Notes under the pieces: generated by a model
What the model was told of the DNA's origin: nothing
What the model saw: only the letters and a program-made list of their open reading frames with translations
Database searches by the model: none
In this document: piece by piece, positions 38,181 to 49,225 of the stretch
Position numbering within the stretch: position 1 is the stretch's first letter
Layout of the letters: each line of letters begins with the position of its first letter
Source of the DNA: Luidia sarsii
Taxonomy: Eukaryota > Echinodermata > Asteroidea > Paxillosida > Luidiidae
NCBI GenBank assembly: GCA_949987565.1
Contig: OX465109.1
Span: 8,782,163-8,846,162, forward strand
Direction: 5' to 3'
Length of the DNA: 64,000 nt
Program-made: the position numbers and the translations under genes

Positions 38181-38289
38181 CTCAAAATTTAGTGGGCCTG
38201 ATGTTTCGATCCTAGCAGGACCTTTCTCAAAGGCAGAGTTTGAGAAAGGTCCTGCTAGGATCGAAACGTCAGGCCCACTAAATTTTGAG
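38181..38289. repeat. Near-perfect 51-bp-arm hairpin (family A)
   Basis: Arms 38181-38231 and 38239-38289 are reverse complements with a single mismatch, around a 7-nt loop. This is the compact, array-free form of family A; other compact copies are at 47975-48047 and 48101-48223. Confidence 0.9.
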
Positions 38290-39261
38290 ATTTTAGTCAG
38301 TAAGCAGTTTGCAACATTTGTGTATATCACTTTAAAACAAGACCAGTTAGGTTCAACACCGCACACCATCATTGTATAGGAATCTCTCATTGTCGAGAGG
38401 GTTTTTATATGCCAGGGTTTCGACTTCAAGAGACATTCTAGACCTTGGGCCAATTTCTTAGAGCAGCTGAAGTACCAAAACTTGCTCGAGCAAGAAAAGC
38501 CTCGCCGAATAAAATCGGGGGCCAGTTTCATAGAGCCGCTTCAGCACCAAAACTTGCTTTTGAGCACAAAAGTTCATGATTCATGTAGGATCACTTTGCT
38601 AACTATTGTTTCACGCTAAGTGAAGAAGACTGGAATGCAAGTCCAAAGCAATCCATCCCATCACAATGTGGTTTGTCATCCCGGTTTACACAGGGGAGAC
38701 TTTTCCTGCTTAGCAGATTTTTCATGCTAAATCGGCTCTATGAAGTTAGGCCCAGGATGCCAGCCAAAGTTCCACACGTACCGGTACTTTATGCTAAGCA
38801 GTAAGCACCCAGTATTGGAATACAAGCTGAGGGCAGCAAGCATGAGATATGGTTGGCAATCTTGTATTAAACAAAGACAAATGTGACTTGCTCTGAGAAA
38901 AAGGGCATAACTCATGAAGGGGGGGGCATTTATTGGCTTCTATCATATATATTCTTCATTAATTTTTTTTGAATGCTTCAAAGGAACATACATTAACTCT
39001 GTTGCTAGTGGCATTTAAGAGAGTTTCTTTTTCAGCAAATTTTCCACTAGTTACGGTATGTCTAAAGGGCTGTATCTCTAAAAAAATATACCATTTGAAT
39101 GTGAAAAGTATCGGTATATGATTATATCTCTTTTAAGTTCCTCCGGTTCTTTTCAGAACCACTCATACTCACCAAAGAGAATCTCAAATGGTGTCACCAC
39201 TCACCACAAACCTATTACAAACCGCATTTGACTCCGAATTTTTTTTGGGGTGGGCCGCCAG

Positions 39262-39442
39262 ATTTGGATGTGCGGAGGGACGCTGGAGATAGTTACCTGC
39301 TCCCACGTCGGCCATGTTTTCCGCAAGTCCACGCCCTACACCTTCCCCGGCGGCACGGGCAAGATCATCAACCGCAACAACCAGCGACTGGCCGAGGTCT
39401 GGATGGACGACCACAAGAACTTCTACTACAGGATCTCCCCAG
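39262..39442 (+). CDS. GALNT1/13: GALNT (plus gene) exon: metal-binding His and UDP loop
   Basis: 181 bp, starting [20 protein letters not shown] and continuing through [15 protein letters not shown] to [17 protein letters not shown]. In solved family members the His in VGHVFRK is the third metal ligand besides DxH, and the following PYTFPGG segment is the flexible loop that closes over UDP-GalNAc. Both are intact. The acceptor (GCCGCCAG) has only a modest pyrimidine tract. The last base starts a Gly codon completed at 40706. Donor GTAATT. Confidence 0.96.
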
Positions 39443-39556
39443 GTAATTGCTGTAGTATCCCCACAGGCATGGCCAAGGCAATGGTGACTTACCTGTATGT
39501 GCTGCATTATCTATGGAAGCAATTTACAAGAAAAACAACTCTTGTTTGTTCACAGT

Positions 39557-39591
<35 letters not shown>

Positions 39592-39767
39592 TTTTTTAAA
39601 ATGGCAAAGAAAACGTTGACTAGACTGTGGTTTTCTTATCAGTCATGCCAGTGCTCATATCATCTGAGCTGCCAAGCCCTTAGATGGTCAAAAGGCCTTA
39701 GATGGCCAGTCAGGTTTACTTGACTTCTTTACTTTAAACAAATCTATGAAAAACTGACTGGGAATGT

Positions 39768-40045
39768 TGATTGGACCGGGATTTGAACCCGATACCTCTG
39801 GAGTTGCACAACCTCTCATCATCTGAGCTGTCCTGCCCTTAGATGGTCAGAAGGCTTCTGACGGCCAGTCAAATTACTTCAATTCTTTATATTAAACAAA
39901 TCTATGAAAAACTGAGTGGAAACTTTAGAATAAATATTTTAAAATGGCAAAGAAAACATTGACTGGACCGGGACTTGGACCCGAGACCTCTGGTTTTGCG
40001 TACCAGCGCTCTTCCCATCTGAGCTGTCCAGCCCTAAGATGGTGG
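39768..40045 (-). mobile_element. Two minus-strand tRNA-derived SINE-like copies
   Basis: Copies at about 39768-39840 and 39955-40032 each show TTG(A)CTGGACCGGGA, then TTGAACCCGA or TTGGACCCGA (B box on the minus strand) and CATCTGAGCTGTCC (A box). They lie in the intron 39443-40705. Confidence 0.6.
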
Positions 40046-40705
40046 CCTTCACAAAGAGTCAACTAGTCCTTGCCGGAGTAGGGGCGCCAGTCAGAAGCAA
40101 TTCAACCATTAACTGCCGCATATCTCCATGGATTATTCCCCTGCCTTCATTCAGATGAAAACAAGTGAATCGACCAATTGTGGTAAACCTGGCTACAGCA
40201 GCTTAGGATTCACACACACACACATTCACAGTGGATGCAGTTTTTACAAGTCAAACAAATTAAGGACAATTAATTGACTGGGAACTTATTTGTTTGTTTT
40301 TTATTGATTCCATATTGATGATTATTAATGATTCTTATGATACTGATTTGAGTTTTGCATTCCTTTTGCTGTCATGAAATCAATGCTTAGCTTCCATTCA
40401 GATTACACTGGGCTTTAATTGACCAGTCTGTCCTATAGTCAAAGTATTCGGGTTTATGACTTGGAGGCAAACGCTTGAGCGCAATCGATGGACAATCTCC
40501 CATTGGAACAGCTGGTGTTTGCACCGACTGCACAGGAATCATTTTGCCTGGCCTCTTTTCTGAGCAAACACGTCCCATATGTGTGGGCTGGTGGGAAAGG
40601 GGGGGGGCGGTGGTGGTGTGTGTGTTTGCGCCGGCTGTCGCCCGCACATTATGTGCCCGTCAGCAGCCGCCGTCTGTAATGGCCCTGTTTGCCCGCTGCC
40701 CGCAG

Positions 40706-40845
40706 GTGTCAAGAAGACAGACTACGGCGACGTCTCGCTGCGCAAAGATCTGCGGAAACGCCTGGAGTGCCACTCCTTTGAGTGGTACCTGGAGAACGTC
40801 TACCCCGAGTCTCAGTTCAGGTTGGACTTCCAAGCAATCGGCGAG
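40706..40845 (+). CDS. GALNT1/13: GALNT (plus gene) exon: end of catalytic domain
   Basis: 140 bp: two bases finish the Gly codon, then 46 codons reading [46 protein letters not shown]. The [13 protein letters not shown] stretch is the conserved C-terminal edge of the GT27 catalytic domain and leads into the linker to the lectin domain. Acceptor CCCGCAG, donor GTAATG, phase 0. Confidence 0.95.
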
Positions 40846-40949
40846 GTAATGCCACAAACCATGGCCATTATAGATTGACACCAAGAGGTTGCCAACTTCA
40901 TTGATGACTCATCCATGAGTGCAAGACTCGTGTACATTTCGAGGCAGGA

Positions 40950-41255
40950 TGATATTTCAAGGACAGAACCAGATAGGAAGGGGAGAGGCAATAGGTTACG
41001 GATGACAGAAATAAGGGACAATGGAGGAAAGCGGGTAGACAGAATTGGGACAGATTAAGAGGAAGGGAGGGAAGGGTTTTATGGTGGGAAAATCAAAGAA
41101 AAAAGATCAAAGTGAGAAGTGTTGGAGCGAATCCAAACGAATGGCTATTAGTCAACACTAAACAAGCAAGGTCCGATCCTAGCTGGACCTTTTTCTCAAA
41201 GGCCTTTGAGCTTTGAGAAAGCTACCATAGGATCGAAACGTCAAGCCCTCTAACT
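40950..41255. repeat. Family A copy with a single 60-bp-like unit
   Basis: GATAGGAAGGGGAGAGGCAA, one GGAAAGCGGGTAGACAGAAT unit, AAAAGATCAAAGTGAGAAGT, then right-arm sequence ending ATAGGATCGAAACGTCAAGC. It sits in the 531-bp intron 40846-41376 and makes up most of it. Confidence 0.65.
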
Positions 41256-41376
41256 TTTGCCGCAAAGTACGGGAGGGGGAAAAAGTGCAGTGACCTCTGC
41301 GGGTCTTGGGACACACGCCCTAGTGGGCATCTTACATCTTGTTTGACCTCTCCCCTCTGACCCCCTGACCTTTCAG

Positions 41377-41475
41377 ATCAAGCACCTGGATACTGGCAAG
41401 TGCCTGGACAACATGGGCCGGAAGGACAACGAGAAGGTTGGCTTTTTCAATTGCCACCAGCAAGGCGGAAACCAG
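41377..41475 (+). CDS. GALNT1/13: GALNT (plus gene) exon: lectin alpha repeat
   Basis: 99 bp, 33 codons, phase 0 at both ends: [33 protein letters not shown]. It holds the CLD motif and the Cys-His (NCH) of the alpha repeat of the ricin B-type lectin domain (CBM13), which in this family binds GalNAc already placed on the substrate and directs further glycosylation. Acceptor CTTTCAG, donor GTGAGG. The minus-strand paralogue has an exon with the same boundaries. Confidence 0.95.
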
Positions 41476-42769
41476 GTGAGGCAAAGGTCTAGTTAAACCA
41501 TCGGACCCCGGGATCTTGCTCAAGCGTTAAATGTATTCACCGATTCACTCATATTATTTCAATAGATCAGTTGCACCGGCAGCCATCTTTGGGGCCTTCT
41601 ACTGGTAGTATTATTAAGATTCAGTGACAACACAGGTACATAGAGTGCACTCTTGCCTATCCAAGAGGAGCAAAGACTAGGCCCCAAAGATGGCCACTGG
41701 TGCAACCGATCTATATCACCAACAGCAGCAAGTCGACCAATTACAGATTTGGTTTTTTTTTTTTAATATAACATTTTTTAGAAAACTTAAAAACAACACA
41801 TAATTATATTTTGGCTAATTTTGGCGGGTTGTGAGATTCGGTCACTATTATTTTGTTTGCTCTTTGGACGTTTTACTGCAGCGATATTTTGTTTTACTAG
41901 ACTCTTCATAGCCAACGGGCCAGTAACCCTGTAGTATCCATTTGTCTTATTGGCCATGTTGCACACTAAGGTATGTTGCTCAGTGCCATCTGGACAGTTA
42001 CGTGTACCGGTAATATCATGCAAGGACGTCTAGTACAGCACAATGTTACAATGTTCACTTCCTGTACATACATGTATAATCTCATTCAATTAGGGATTGC
42101 CCTCGATGTACAGTATAATTACCACTGTAATGCACAGTGCTTTCATTGATTTGACCGAAACCTGTTACTCCTGCTTTCCAGTTCAGGTATCAGTCTGTCT
42201 GTCTGCCTGTCTACCGGTATCTACATGTACATGTACAAGTGCACATGTATTTATGCTAGCAGGGCACCCCTTGTATAAAATTGTCACCAATGCAAACATC
42301 ATTACATATCTTACAAATCTCTTTTGAATTTGTGTGGTTCCAAGAAAAAGCAAGATACTTTCTAGCCTGGTTCCTTTTCAGACCACACAGTCTGAGGAGA
42401 GATTCTTTATTTCCAAATGCACGTAAACACTAAACCATCGCAAAAAACTGTTAACGTCACTTGCTGCCTTCACAGTGAACAGCCTGACGTGTCATTTGTT
42501 CCGCATGATTTGGTGTATTAGTGGTAGCAGCCCTATTGAGAACTTCACGCAATGAACTGAATCCAAACAGAAGAGTGCCTGTGCTCTTCATATCATCCCT
42601 CCCACCATGCCCACTGACCAGACACCTCGTTTGTCCACCATTTCCATCTTTCCATTCGCAGGAAGACCCCTCTGTGAGTATCCGCTCTTGTAGTCGTGTG
42701 GTGATGCACCCCCTATAGATTTTAGCCCGATCTGACCCCTGCTTCATTGACCACAGTCTCAAAAATGAG

Positions 42770-42845
42770 GAGGGCCAGACGCTCCTATCCTGCCTTTGAG
42801 AAAGGTCCTGCTAGGATTAAGTCGTCTCGCCCTCCTAATTTTTGA
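42770..42845. repeat. Family A fragment
   Basis: Compact decayed hairpin with TGCCTTTGAGAAAGGTCCTG. A further decayed copy is at about 44478-44595. Confidence 0.55.
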
Positions 42846-43169
42846 CATTTGCAATTTAGTCATTTTTAGCCAGTAATCAGGTCTGCAATCTAATTTTTCT
42901 TTTTGACCGGCAGTCATGGACCTAGAAAGTGTCGAGCTTATATTAACCCTAACATCTTAGACATTCCTTGAGGCCACTTGAGGGTTGACGTCTCACAGGA
43001 CGGTGCGGGATTTAGGTCATGGCAGAAGTCTGAGTACGGCTATCAAAGTGGATCGTTCACCACAATCCAAGTGTCTCATCGGGGCTGAGCAAAGATAGAG
43101 ACTCAGTCTTGGGCTTTGGCTTTCAATTCGCTCGCCTGTTAGAACGTCACTGGTTGTTAACAAGCAAGC

Positions 43170-43425
43170 TCGTAACCACTTTGCGCCGGTTGGTTTTTCA
43201 GCGCCGATGACCGCCATACGGGGGTTTTTGAACAATGCATCATTTTCAAATCTTGCTAAAACAATCAAAACAATACATATATTTCTGTGAAATAAATCGA
43301 TAAGGGTGTACTATGGGTACAAGAGAGTAAAACCTGGCACAATTCGGACGTAGTTGTGGCTTTTGTCAAGAGGTTATCCGTTCGAAAAAGGGCCCATTAT
43401 GCGTCGTCAATGGAGCGTAACGGAT
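43170..43425 (+). repeat. Dispersed 250-bp repeat, forward copy
   Basis: Partner of 23030-23275, containing CAGCGCCGATGACCGCCATA and TCCGTTCGAAAAAGGGCCCA. A 60-bp fragment of it lies at 27695-27755 in the same orientation. Confidence 0.75.
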
Positions 43426-44707
43426 GTTTTCCGATATTCCCAATGGTGTATTTGGCCTTTAACATGTTAACAAGAACCGTACACAGTGTATTTGTGTTTT
43501 TTGGTCTTTGGAGGGCAGTAATATTGCTAGATGAGTGTGCTTCTGTGATGCTTGTCTGACAGGGATGGTTAACATGGTTGAAGGGCACTGATGCTTTCTA
43601 GGAGTATGCCCCCCAAAAATGGCTGATGTTGAGACTGCACAGATGGCTGTGTAAATATCCCTCTGTTGAGTCTGATGGAGGTGATGAAAAACTGAAAACA
43701 ATTTAAAGCAACTGCAGATCAGACCAGGTTTTGAACTAGAAATGATTTGAGGAATAGATGGCAGATTTGTTCTGACTGACGTTAGTTTAGCGCACCATAC
43801 AGGGAGGGAGGGGGGGGATTACCCAAGGTCGGGTGAGGATCATGCGGGCCTAAGTAGAGTTTGACAAAGCCACCCTGAGATTTTCAACAATGGGGAGCCA
43901 GGCCTGACAAAGGGTCCAGCAGTCGTCTGGAAATTGAAAGTCTGTGATCGGGATTGTCCAGTGGGGGATGGGCTTTTAGCCGGCTTCATGGAAGGCCAAT
44001 TTTGGCCGCTAGATAGGGATAGCTACTTTCTGATGGCTAAATAGCTCTTTTTGTTGCTGAAGTGTATGTACCAGTACAGTGAGTAACCTCGGTTTTGGCT
44101 GACATAGCCATGTGTTCACAACTGCTGCTATTTCGATGATTGGGATTGTCCAGTGGGGGATGTGCTTTTTTAGTTGGCTTCATGGGAAGGCCAATTTTTT
44201 GCCACTAGATAGTAGATACTGTAGATACTTTCTGATGCCCAAATGGCTCTTTGTGTTGGCCCCCTTTCCCCTCCCGGGCTTGTAACAAACAAATCTTGAT
44301 TTGAAGTGCTTCATCAGTGAAGGCTACGATTTCTTCCCGATATCATTGGTCGGCCGGCCGGCCGGTATCAGGAACCCAACTGCCACTGTTAGCAGCCAAT
44401 GGCCTATTGGCCACTGTGTGAGTCAAGGCTGCTCAGTCCAGTCATTCCTCTCTTTTTTCCCGCCTCCAAAATTGAGAGGGTCTGACATTCCTATCTGTTT
44501 TCTTCCTAGCAGTCCTGACCTTTTTCACAAAGATTCTGCTCTGCCTTTGAGAAAAGTCTTGCAGGGGTCAGCCCTTCTTAATTTTGTCCAGAAATGTGAG
44601 TTTTGTACCGGTAGGTAAGTGAAGTCAGCAGTTTGCCTGTTTGTTTTTCTTCGGTGTGCCTTCAAGTCCTGTTTTCTTTTGGTTCGTCTTTACTCCTTGT
44701 CGCACAG

Positions 44708-44848
44708 ATTTTTGCGCTGACCAAGCAGAATGAGCTGAAGCACGACGACCTTTGTCTGGACGCCGCCAGCAACACAAATTTTCAGGACGTGGTGATGCTC
44801 AAGTGCCACGGCAAGCACGGGAATCAGGAGTGGAAATTCAGTCCAGAG
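44708..44848 (+). CDS. GALNT1/13: GALNT (plus gene) exon: lectin beta repeat
   Basis: 141 bp, 47 codons, phase 0: IFALTKQNELKHDDLCLDAA, then SNTNFQDVVMLKCHGKHGNQ, EWKFSPE. The beta repeat has CLD, KCH and a QxW (QEW) motif, all typical of an intact carbohydrate-binding repeat. Acceptor TCGCACAG, donor GTGAGA. A short TTTCCGGAA-type array begins about 35 bp after the donor. Confidence 0.95.
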
Positions 44849-44879
44849 GTGAGAAAGTCAAATTCAGGGATGTAGGACT

Positions 44880-44995
44880 TTCAGATATTTCCGGATTTCC
44901 GGAAATTTCCGGAACTTTCCGTATTTCCGGAACTTTTCCGTATTTCCGGAACTTTCCATATTTCCGGAACTTTCCGTATTTCCGGAAATGTTGTG
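44880..44995. repeat. TTTCCGGAAC short array
   Basis: About six copies of an ~18-20-bp unit with TATTTCCGGAACTTTCC, placed just after the lectin beta exon donor. Confidence 0.85.
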
Positions 44996-45599
44996 ATTTT
45001 ATTATTATTTTTTTTTTATGTCAAACAGGTACAGTATCTCAAATTGCTCATTATTTTGTATCTGTTAAAACCCTGAAAAACTGAAGGGCGCCTGCAGCCC
45101 TGCCGTGAATCTCTCGGTCGCGTGAGTGCTCACTTGCAGTCGTATCTCTCGGTCACGTACAGTAAGCGCTCACTCGCAGTCACACAATTTATTGGCCTTA
45201 ATTTTTTTTCTCAGGAAATGACTTTGTCTGTCACTTTACATCCGTGCATTTTGGAAAAAGCAGTTCTTACATCAATTCTAATCTACTGCTGCTTCCATAA
45301 TCTCTCCAACGACATAAATTACCACGCTTTGGCACCATTTCATGGGTAGTGCTTGCCAAGATTTGAGCCATCTGTGGGCTCCATCTTGGTGTTCTTGACT
45401 GGTCAGAGTTGCAAGCTAGAATGGCGTACAGTACCCTTGTCCTGCTCGGCCTTAACCCTATTCAAATTCTGCCTCTGTTATGGAAATTTTCCTTCCACTG
45501 GCTTTTTAAAATTATTATGCAATGCCCTCATGATGCATCAATTTTTGACAGCTATCCAGTGCTACACGTGTGTACCACAGGCAAAGGAAAATCCCCACC

Positions 45600-46915
45600 A
45601 AAACATAGAGAGTATGTCTGACAGGTCCGCTCCTGTAAGAATTTTCAGTTTTCGACCCACTATCAGTTTTCCAAGATTTCTCTGAAAATTAATCCCCAGG
45701 TATCTGAAAGCCCTCTGACATGGATCAGACTTTCAGTAGTCATTTTTGGCCCCCTCCAAAAAAGCAAAATTTTTGGCCCAATTTTTGACTTGTTCAACAG
45801 GTCCGCTCCTGGCAGAATTTTCAGTTTTTGACTCAAAACCACTTTTCCCAGATTTCTCTGAAAATTAATCATCGCGTATCTGAGAGCCCTCTGACATGGA
45901 TCGGACTTTCAGTAGACCAGTTGAAGTTATTTTTGGCCCTCTCAAAAAAAGTAGATTTTGCCCCAATTTCTGACATGTTCGACATGTCCGCTCCTATCAG
46001 ATTTTTAATTTTTTGACCCAAAATAATTTTTTCAAGATTTCTGTGAAAATTTATCCTCAGGTATCTGAGAGCCCTCTGACATGGATCGGACTTTCGGTAG
46101 ACCAGTTGAATTCATTTTTGGCCCCCTTAAAAAAAAATATATTTTTGCCCGAATTTCTGACATGTTCGACAGATCCGCTCCTGTCCGATTTTTAAATTTT
46201 TCACCCAAAATTATTTTTTTTCCAGATTTCTCTGAAAATGACTCCTCAGGGTATCTGAAAGCCCTCTGACATGAATCAGACTTTCAGTAGACCAGTTGAA
46301 ATAATTGTTGGCCCAGTCAAAAAAACTAGATTTTTGGCCCAATTTCTGACATGTTCCACATGTCCGCTCCTGTCAGAATTTTCAGTTTTCGACCCAAAAT
46401 CAGTTTTCCCAGATTTCTCTGAAAATTTATCCTAAGGTATCTGAGAGCCCTCTGACATGGATCAGATTTTCTGTAGACCAGTTGAAGTCATTTCTTGGCC
46501 CCCTCAAAAAACTAGATTTTTGCCCCAATTTCTGACATGTTCAACAGGTCCGCTCCTGTAAGATTTTAAAGTTTTTTACTGAAAATCAGTTATCTCAGAT
46601 CTCTCTGTAAATTATTCCTCAGGTATCTGAAAGCCCTGTTACATGGATCAGACTTTCAGTAGACCAGTTGAAATCATTTTTGGCCCCCTAAAAAAAACCC
46701 TATATTTTTGCCCCAATTTGTGACGTGTTCCACAGGTCCTCTCCTGTCAGAATTTTCATTTTTCGACACAAAATAAGTTTTTCCAGATTTCTCTGACAAT
46801 TAATCCTCAGGTATCTGAAAGCCCTCTGACATGGATCGGACTCTCAGTAGACCATTTGAAGTCATTTTTGCCCTCAAAAAATTGGATTTTCTGCCTAAAT
46901 TCTGTTCGGCAGGTC
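45600..46915. repeat. About 185-bp satellite, seven units
   Basis: Units contain AGGTCCGCTCCTGTCAGA, CCAGATTTCTCTGAAAATTA, CTCAGGTATCTGAGAGCCCT, CTGACATGGATCGGACTTTC and GTAGACCAGTTGAA. The CTGACATGGATC word recurs near 45715, 45891, 46076, 46268, 46451, 46636 and 46826. It lies inside the intron 44849-48391. Short frames across it are repeat by-products. Confidence 0.9.
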
Positions 46916-47974
46916 CGCCTTTTTTTTGGAGGGGGGGGGGAATGGATTGCATTCATGAATGAAAGCTGTAAAATAGCGCATAGTATTTGACTGGATCAAT
47001 TTCATCCAAAGGTGATGGGTTCAACTCCCAGTCAAATTCTCCCCCGCCTTTTTTTTTAATTTTTTATTTATTTAGCAGTTAGTTTATCATTTCCTTTGTT
47101 TGTTTGTTTGTTAATTAAAAGCTAATCACAATTGACATGCCTCGTTACGCTGCGAGAGTTGGCTTTCATTCCCTTCTGAAAAGCTGTCCTACCATAGTGC
47201 ATGCGTCCAGTGTTATTCTTTGCATGCTACGGTCTTATCAGTATGCAGCGTGTACTCATCTGACTGACACGCATATCGGTACTGATGCCATGAATGTGCA
47301 TGATACGGCTGTGACAAATATTTGCACTGCCACCTCGGGCCCACGAAATCCCAGAGGGCGCCCAACTGATAGCTTCGAATACGTCGAGGGGGGGGGGTTG
47401 GTCTTGGCTTGTTAAATTATGGAGATTCTTATCAGTCCGGTCAGTGATAACAAGTTAGGGATAGGTGCCGGAAGACTTCACCGGTCAGGAACGGTGCCTA
47501 AGGCTTTTGTCCCGTGAAGTAGTTGTTTGCTGCGAAAGCTCGTGCACTCATTTCTCCCAGTGGGGTACATGGTCTCTAGTTAGTGGGTGTTGTCTATGAG
47601 TTTTCATGACTCGTGAGTTGGACAACATGGCTATCTTGACTCGTGACACCCTTCTGTTCAGTGAGTGGTTTGGGACCCTTTTTCGTTGTCGTCGTTGCCG
47701 TGGTCTGTTTCATTTCATTTATTATTTCTCACTTGCACAAAATCCAAAAAGCAAACAACCATTAGAAACAGAAGCATGAGCAGGCCTGCCATCATAACTG
47801 TTTGAAAAACCACCCCTGGAGGATTGCCTTTGAGTGAACTGCCGGTAAAAGATCACTGTCCAACAGGCTCCCCTAAAATGTTAACATGTTAATGTTTTTT
47901 CCAGGCACTTCCTGAAAAAAAAACCCAAAATTGAGTTTATCCCCTCATGATATGGAGGAGATTATGAGGTTTCA

Positions 47975-48223
47975 TAGCAGGACCTTTCTCAAAGGGAGAG
48001 AAAGGTCCTGCTAGGATTGAAACGTCAGGCCCTCTATACTTTAAGATTTAATTTAATTTTTGTTTTAGTCTTTTCCTGCTTTACGTGCATTTTACTACAT
48101 CTTAAAATTTTATAGTGGGCCTGACGTTTCAATCCTAGCAGGACCTTTCTCAAAGGCAGAGAAAGGTCTGCCTTTGAGAAAGGTCCTGCTAGGATTGAAA
48201 CGTCAGGCCAACTAAATTTTAAG
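47975..48223. repeat. Two compact family A hairpins
   Basis: 47975-48047 is a one-sided decayed hairpin; 48101-48223 has arms of nearly 60 bp around a short GAAAGG loop. They lie 170-420 bp before the last coding exon. Confidence 0.8.
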
Positions 48224-48391
48224 ATTTGCATTTTGGTAATTTTAGTCAGTAAGCAGTTTGCAACATTTTTGTATATCATTTTACTACATGTATTTACGGG
48301 AGCTGCCTGGGTTTGGCATGGGGCGTCACAAATATACGTGTACTGCTGTATTTATTTCCTACTGTATTTTGTTCTTCTCTTCCTCCTGCAG

Positions 48392-48529
48392 TTGAAAACA
48401 ATCAAGCATTCCTCGAGTGGCCTTTGTCTCGACAGATCCAGCAAAGCCAAGGACGTGCCGACGCTAGCCAAATGCAATGCTGCCCGCTCACAGCACTGGC
48501 AGATAGTGGACATTGCCATGACTTCATAG
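48392..48529 (+). CDS. GALNT1/13: GALNT (plus gene) last coding exon: lectin gamma repeat and stop
   Basis: 138 bp: 45 codons and TAG (48527-48529). It reads LKTIKHSSSGLCLDRSSKA, then KDVPTLAKCNAARSQHWQIV, DIAMTS. The gamma repeat keeps CLD, KCN and QHW. The acceptor is a clear pyrimidine tract plus TCCTGCAG. The protein ends a few residues after QxW, as usual for the family. An AATAAA hexamer lies immediately after the stop. Confidence 0.95.
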   Translation: MKTIKHSSSGLCLDRSSKAKDVPTLAKCNAARSQHWQIVDIAMTS

Positions 48530-48530
48530 T

Positions 48531-48536
48531 AATAAA
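48531..48536 (+). promoter_or_regulatory. AATAAA hexamer next to the GALNT stop codon
   Basis: AATAAA begins two bases after the TAG of the plus-strand GALNT. It matches the animal polyadenylation signal. Use at this site would leave a 3' UTR of only tens of bases, unusually short, so a distal site further right may be preferred. Only a transcript end can decide. Confidence 0.3.
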
Positions 48537-48919
48537 TCACAGGCAATTTCTTTTCTTTCTTTTTTTACCACCAAAGGAACCAGTTCGGAGTCTATTGTAT
48601 TTTTTCTTTGAGCCCTTGATATCGGAAGACGTCTATAGCCACAGTGGGACTGGGACCTACATGTTGCGAGATGGGGACACCACTATTTGCCCGAAAGATT
48701 CTTCTGAGTCATATTTAGCACGACAAACTGTCCGTTTTGACATCATTGGTTGCCCCCACGCATTGCCAGATTAGCGGCACCGATTGCGCCATTGTCAGAT
48801 GTCATTGTGGATGATTGAGGGCTCATTGCATGCACGCTGAAACGGAAGCCCAGCCCAGCAGTCTCAGAACAGGCAGTGGAAATGTTGTCACCACAGACTG
48901 CACAACCACCTGGGGACAA

Positions 48920-49225
48920 CCACCTGGAAGATTTGTCCGCTGGTGTGGAGGCTAGACTTCGGTCAAAGGTCATCAGTTCACATGCTTCTCTGACACAACC
49001 AGCTTCACCACAAATTGCATGCTCAGTTGGGGCCAACCACCTGGAAGATTTGTCCGCTGGTGTGGAGGCTAGACTGCTGTCAAAGGTCATCAGTACACAT
49101 GCTTCTCGGACACAACCAGCTTCACCACAAATTGCATGCTCAGTTGGGGCCAACCACCTGGAAGATTTGTCCGCTGGTGTGGAGGCTAGACTGCTGTCAA
49201 AGGTCATCAGTATACATGCTTCTCG
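48920..49225. repeat. 117-bp tandem repeat, 2.6 units
   Basis: CACCTGGAAGATTTGTCCGC recurs at 48921, 49038 and 49155, an exact 117-bp (39-codon) step. It lies about 400 bp after the plus-strand GALNT stop, so it may be in the 3' UTR. Frames on both strands stay open through it. Confidence 0.9.

Noticed and set aside
47137..47415. 92-residue frame on the plus strand
   Set aside because: No recognisable domain, lies in an intron, no splice-compatible context.
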